From assembly GCA_018873245.2 (NCBI GenBank), contig JAEMBT020000005.1, forward strand, positions 4,760,001 to 4,824,000: a stretch of 64,000 bases of DNA, read 5' to 3'. Position numbers and translations under genes: made by a program. Source of the stretch: Archegozetes longisetosus (lineage: Eukaryota; Arthropoda; Arachnida; Sarcoptiformes; Trhypochthoniidae). This document shows positions 61,450-64,000 of this stretch, in pieces (within the stretch, counting starts at the first letter, position 1; the number at the start of each line of letters is the position of its first letter). The notes beneath the pieces were generated by a model, which saw only the letters and a list, made by a program, of their open reading frames with translations, ran no database searches and had not been told where the DNA came from.

Positions 61450-62900
61450 TTCTATGTCACTAACCAACTATTTGCTCAAATATAGTGCCTCTAATTCTAA
61501 TGATATTAGAATTTTTCCACAAATATGATGAAGCTTTCGAAGTTTTTAATCATATTTAATGATAACTTAGTGTCAAACTCATGCTATAAATAAGACGCGC
61601 ACACAATGACATTGAAATCTTAATCTACCTCAAGATGACCTCAAAAATTGTTGAAACTCTGATAATAATTGTAACATTCGTTGGTCAATCAGTAAAAGAT
61701 TGACTATTTTTAAGTCATTTAGTTTTTAAAGACCATTAGATTTAATGCTCAACTGATGACTTATAAGTTTGGACAATAAGTTTTTTACTTTTATTTTTTT
61801 GTAATATTTTTCATATTTCATAAATATTTTCAATATTTTCATTGAACCATTAGCTGTATATAACAGATCAATAATGATTTTATTTTTGTTTTACGCGTTC
61901 CTATTTGTGCCAATTCTTGTTATTATCGATTTAATGAATTGTATTTGAATTTGTGTTAACAGAGATTATTTGATATGCCACAATGACCGGTGAATTAACT
62001 ACAAAATGTATGATTTTTCCATTGCTTTTCAAACGAAATGTACACCTAATCTAGAATTAGTAATTTCCGAGAATAAGCACTGATCGGAGCCTTTTATCTG
62101 TTAGTAAGTGAATAACTATTGTTATAATTTTAGGTTTTCCATTGCAGTACAAACTTTACTGATAACACATTTATTCCGATAACTTAAATATCAAAATTGT
62201 TGACATTTTCCAATCTATTTTTATAACATTCCTCTAAAATCAATCAGAAAAAACCATTTATAAGCTATCAGTCTAAATGTCTTTCAGTTGGACTCACTCA
62301 TAAGTTATATTCATTACAACTTTGTCTAACTTGAAGACAATTCAAGTTTGTCCTCATAATGGAAAACATTTGAGTTTAACGCTTTTTACAGAAATCATTG
62401 ACAACGAGTTTATGAAACATTTTAAGATAAGCTAAAACTTTTTGATTAAAAGTTTGGATTTTGCCAAAAAGGTTAAAAACTACCTCATTTTTGATCATAT
62501 GACGAAATGTAGTTATTTTATTAAAAATAAACTATTTGTTAAATATCTAATGTTTTGTTTATGAATTTTGATCACTTTTTAGTTGTAATAAACTCATCGA
62601 AATCTCAGTTGCAGAAACTTCAAACTAATAAATATTCACTTATTTTACTTGTCATAGTACTGGTTCTCTTATGTCAGTCAAATATTTTTCAAAGTATCTC
62701 AAAATTGTCAAAGACACCATCGAACAATGCAATCATTCTGTATTTTTAATATTTTTATATCAAAATTTTGAAAGGTTTGGAGATTATATCGCTTGTATAA
62801 TACTTATTATCACAGTTGAATTCAAGTTTTCTCAAATAAGTTTATATTTTATTCATCGTAACGTTTTTATCAAAGGAAAGTAAGAAAAATATTACTCAAA
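61450..62900. other. Intergenic between convergent PLAG-like and KCNQ genes
   Basis: Both 3' UTRs are expected here. No coding exon or repeat is supported; the frames at 62555-62883 are hydrophobic by composition and unlike any known protein. Confidence 0.45.
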
Positions 62901-64000
62901 TTATTGAGAAGTTTCATTACGATCTCGAGGTTTTTGACTCTGAACCGAAGCTAACTTTGAAGTAATTTTCTTAAGAGTTACATTAATGCAATCGATCTGA
63001 AGGGATAATGAATTAGTATTATATGAAAGAAGACTCAAATTTTTGTCAATGTATTGGATTCTTCGAAAAAGTTCAAACTGTTGTGATATATGATCACTCG
63101 TTTGTATGCGTAAGGTTAATTTGAAATCATGTCTGGCTATCAAATACTTGACCACTAGGATGAAACGAATGCATTGTCTATCTTTCTCATTAAGTGGTTG
63201 TTTATCTTTCTTAATATATAAATTTGAGTTTGCAATAGATTTCGAAACTTTATTACTTGCATAACACCTCCAAAGCGATTGAATGAGTTTTGCAGCAGGA
63301 TTTTGGTATGAAGTACTTTTTTGTTGCTGTTGCTGTATCTTAAGAGCTAATCCGGTACCGAATATACTGGCAGGTAATGCAAACATACAAATGCCCACAA
63401 TCGCACTAAAGCATACAAAAGCTGCGCCCAAAGTTGTTTTCGGTGTTAAGTCGCCGTAACTATAATATAATTGATGATAACTTGTATAAATTGACCAGCA
63501 TTTCAATGACTAAACTGAAATTTGATGAAACACAGACCCGATTGTAGTGAATGTTATGAATATGAGCCAAAAGGCATCGTAAATATGATTGATATCACTA
63601 TTTTTGTGATCTTTTTCAATTAAATAAATAGAAAAGGCAGAAAATATGAGAAGAAGAATAGCAAATATCGATGCGATATAAAGTTGATTGATTTGGTCGC
63701 AAACAGTACTCGTCATTAATTTCATTGTACGAAACATAAGTCGATTTAATTGAAAAACTTGTAATAAATGTGTTAAACGGATATACGTTTCAAGTTTCTG
63801 ACTGAAAGCATAGAAGTGTAGAATAATATGTATTGTAAAAGAAATGATACCAAAAATTTCAAGACTTCTCATGAATAAATGTGATTTAATGTATTTGATC
63901 TTCCCTTTAAAGCCTTGATATTCACTAATACAAGAAGACGACCAAATCCTAAAAGTTATCTCAACCGATAGGATAGCTGTTGGTACGAAAAAGAGTAGAT
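62901..64000 (-). CDS. KCNQ-type voltage-gated potassium channel, 3' part (partial)
   Basis: CDS is complement(join(62901..63459,63538..>64000)); the 5' part lies beyond the window. KCNQ channels carry slow outward K+ current across the plasma membrane. Visible order: end of S2 (VEITFRIWSSSC), S3, S4 (YIRLTHLLQVFQLNRLMFR), S5 (ending FSIYLIEKD), pore helix YDAFWLIFITF, selectivity filter TTIGYGDLTP (split by the intron inside the filter), and S6 with CMFALPASIFGTGLALK. The C-terminus has helix A with an IQ-like AAKLIQSLWRCYASN, a very short linker, helix B FILVVKYLIARHDFKLTLR, and a coiled-coil tail. S4 spacing is normal, but the basic residues at the second, fourth and sixth positions are His, Gln and Phe. 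It is more divergent than most orthologues, so it may be a secondary KCNQ paralogue. Confidence 0.88.

Overview
This window looks like AT-rich nuclear DNA from a small-genome animal, probably an arthropod. The genes have animal orthologues and many short GT-AG introns, mostly 50-100 bp. The intergenic DNA carries interstitial (TTAGG)n/(CCTAA)n tracts, the arthropod-type telomere repeat. A mite or other chelicerate would fit the compact genes and the presence of ABCC10, BTBD7 and PLAG-like genes, but the lineage is inference and no species is named. Exon boundaries below were set by reading frames, splice consensus and remembered family sequences; no alignment was run.

Left block (1-25 kb), gene-dense. 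A partial unknown gene (minus) is followed by SNAPC5 (minus), which sits head to head with GINS1/PSF1 (plus). A 769-bp terminal-inverted-repeat element has inserted between those two promoters. GINS1 converges on a 13-coding-exon WDR62/MAPKBP1 scaffold gene (minus) with two possible first exons. Next come BTBD7 (minus, two exons) and RRP15 (minus, two exons), which shares a 296-bp intergenic promoter with an eight-exon ABCC10-type transporter (plus). Two ABCC10 introns carry structured insertions: a TTAA-flanked short element and a perfect 27-bp hairpin.

Middle (25-49 kb), about 24 kb with no convincing coding exon. It holds microsatellites, short tandem repeats, three telomere-like tracts, hAT-like transposon remnants and one candidate promoter with a noncoding exon.

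Right block (49-64 kb). A six-exon KHDRBS/Sam68-like KH RNA-binding gene (plus) is followed by intronless SRP54 (minus), a five-exon ethanolamine phosphotransferase of the EPT1/SELENOI type (plus), a two-finger PLAG-like zinc-finger gene (plus), and the 3' part of a divergent KCNQ potassium channel gene (minus) that runs off the window.

The genes do not form one pathway. Several serve core growth functions: snRNA transcription (SNAPC5), replication (GINS1), large-subunit ribosome maturation (RRP15) and protein targeting (SRP54). CACGTG E-boxes lie at the SNAPC5, GINS1 and RRP15/ABCC10 promoters. No CRISPR array, rRNA, convincing tRNA or previously unknown multi-gene system was found. The most interesting signals are the oriented shared promoter motif, the intronic and intergenic TIR elements, the reduced PLAG protein and the altered KCNQ voltage sensor.
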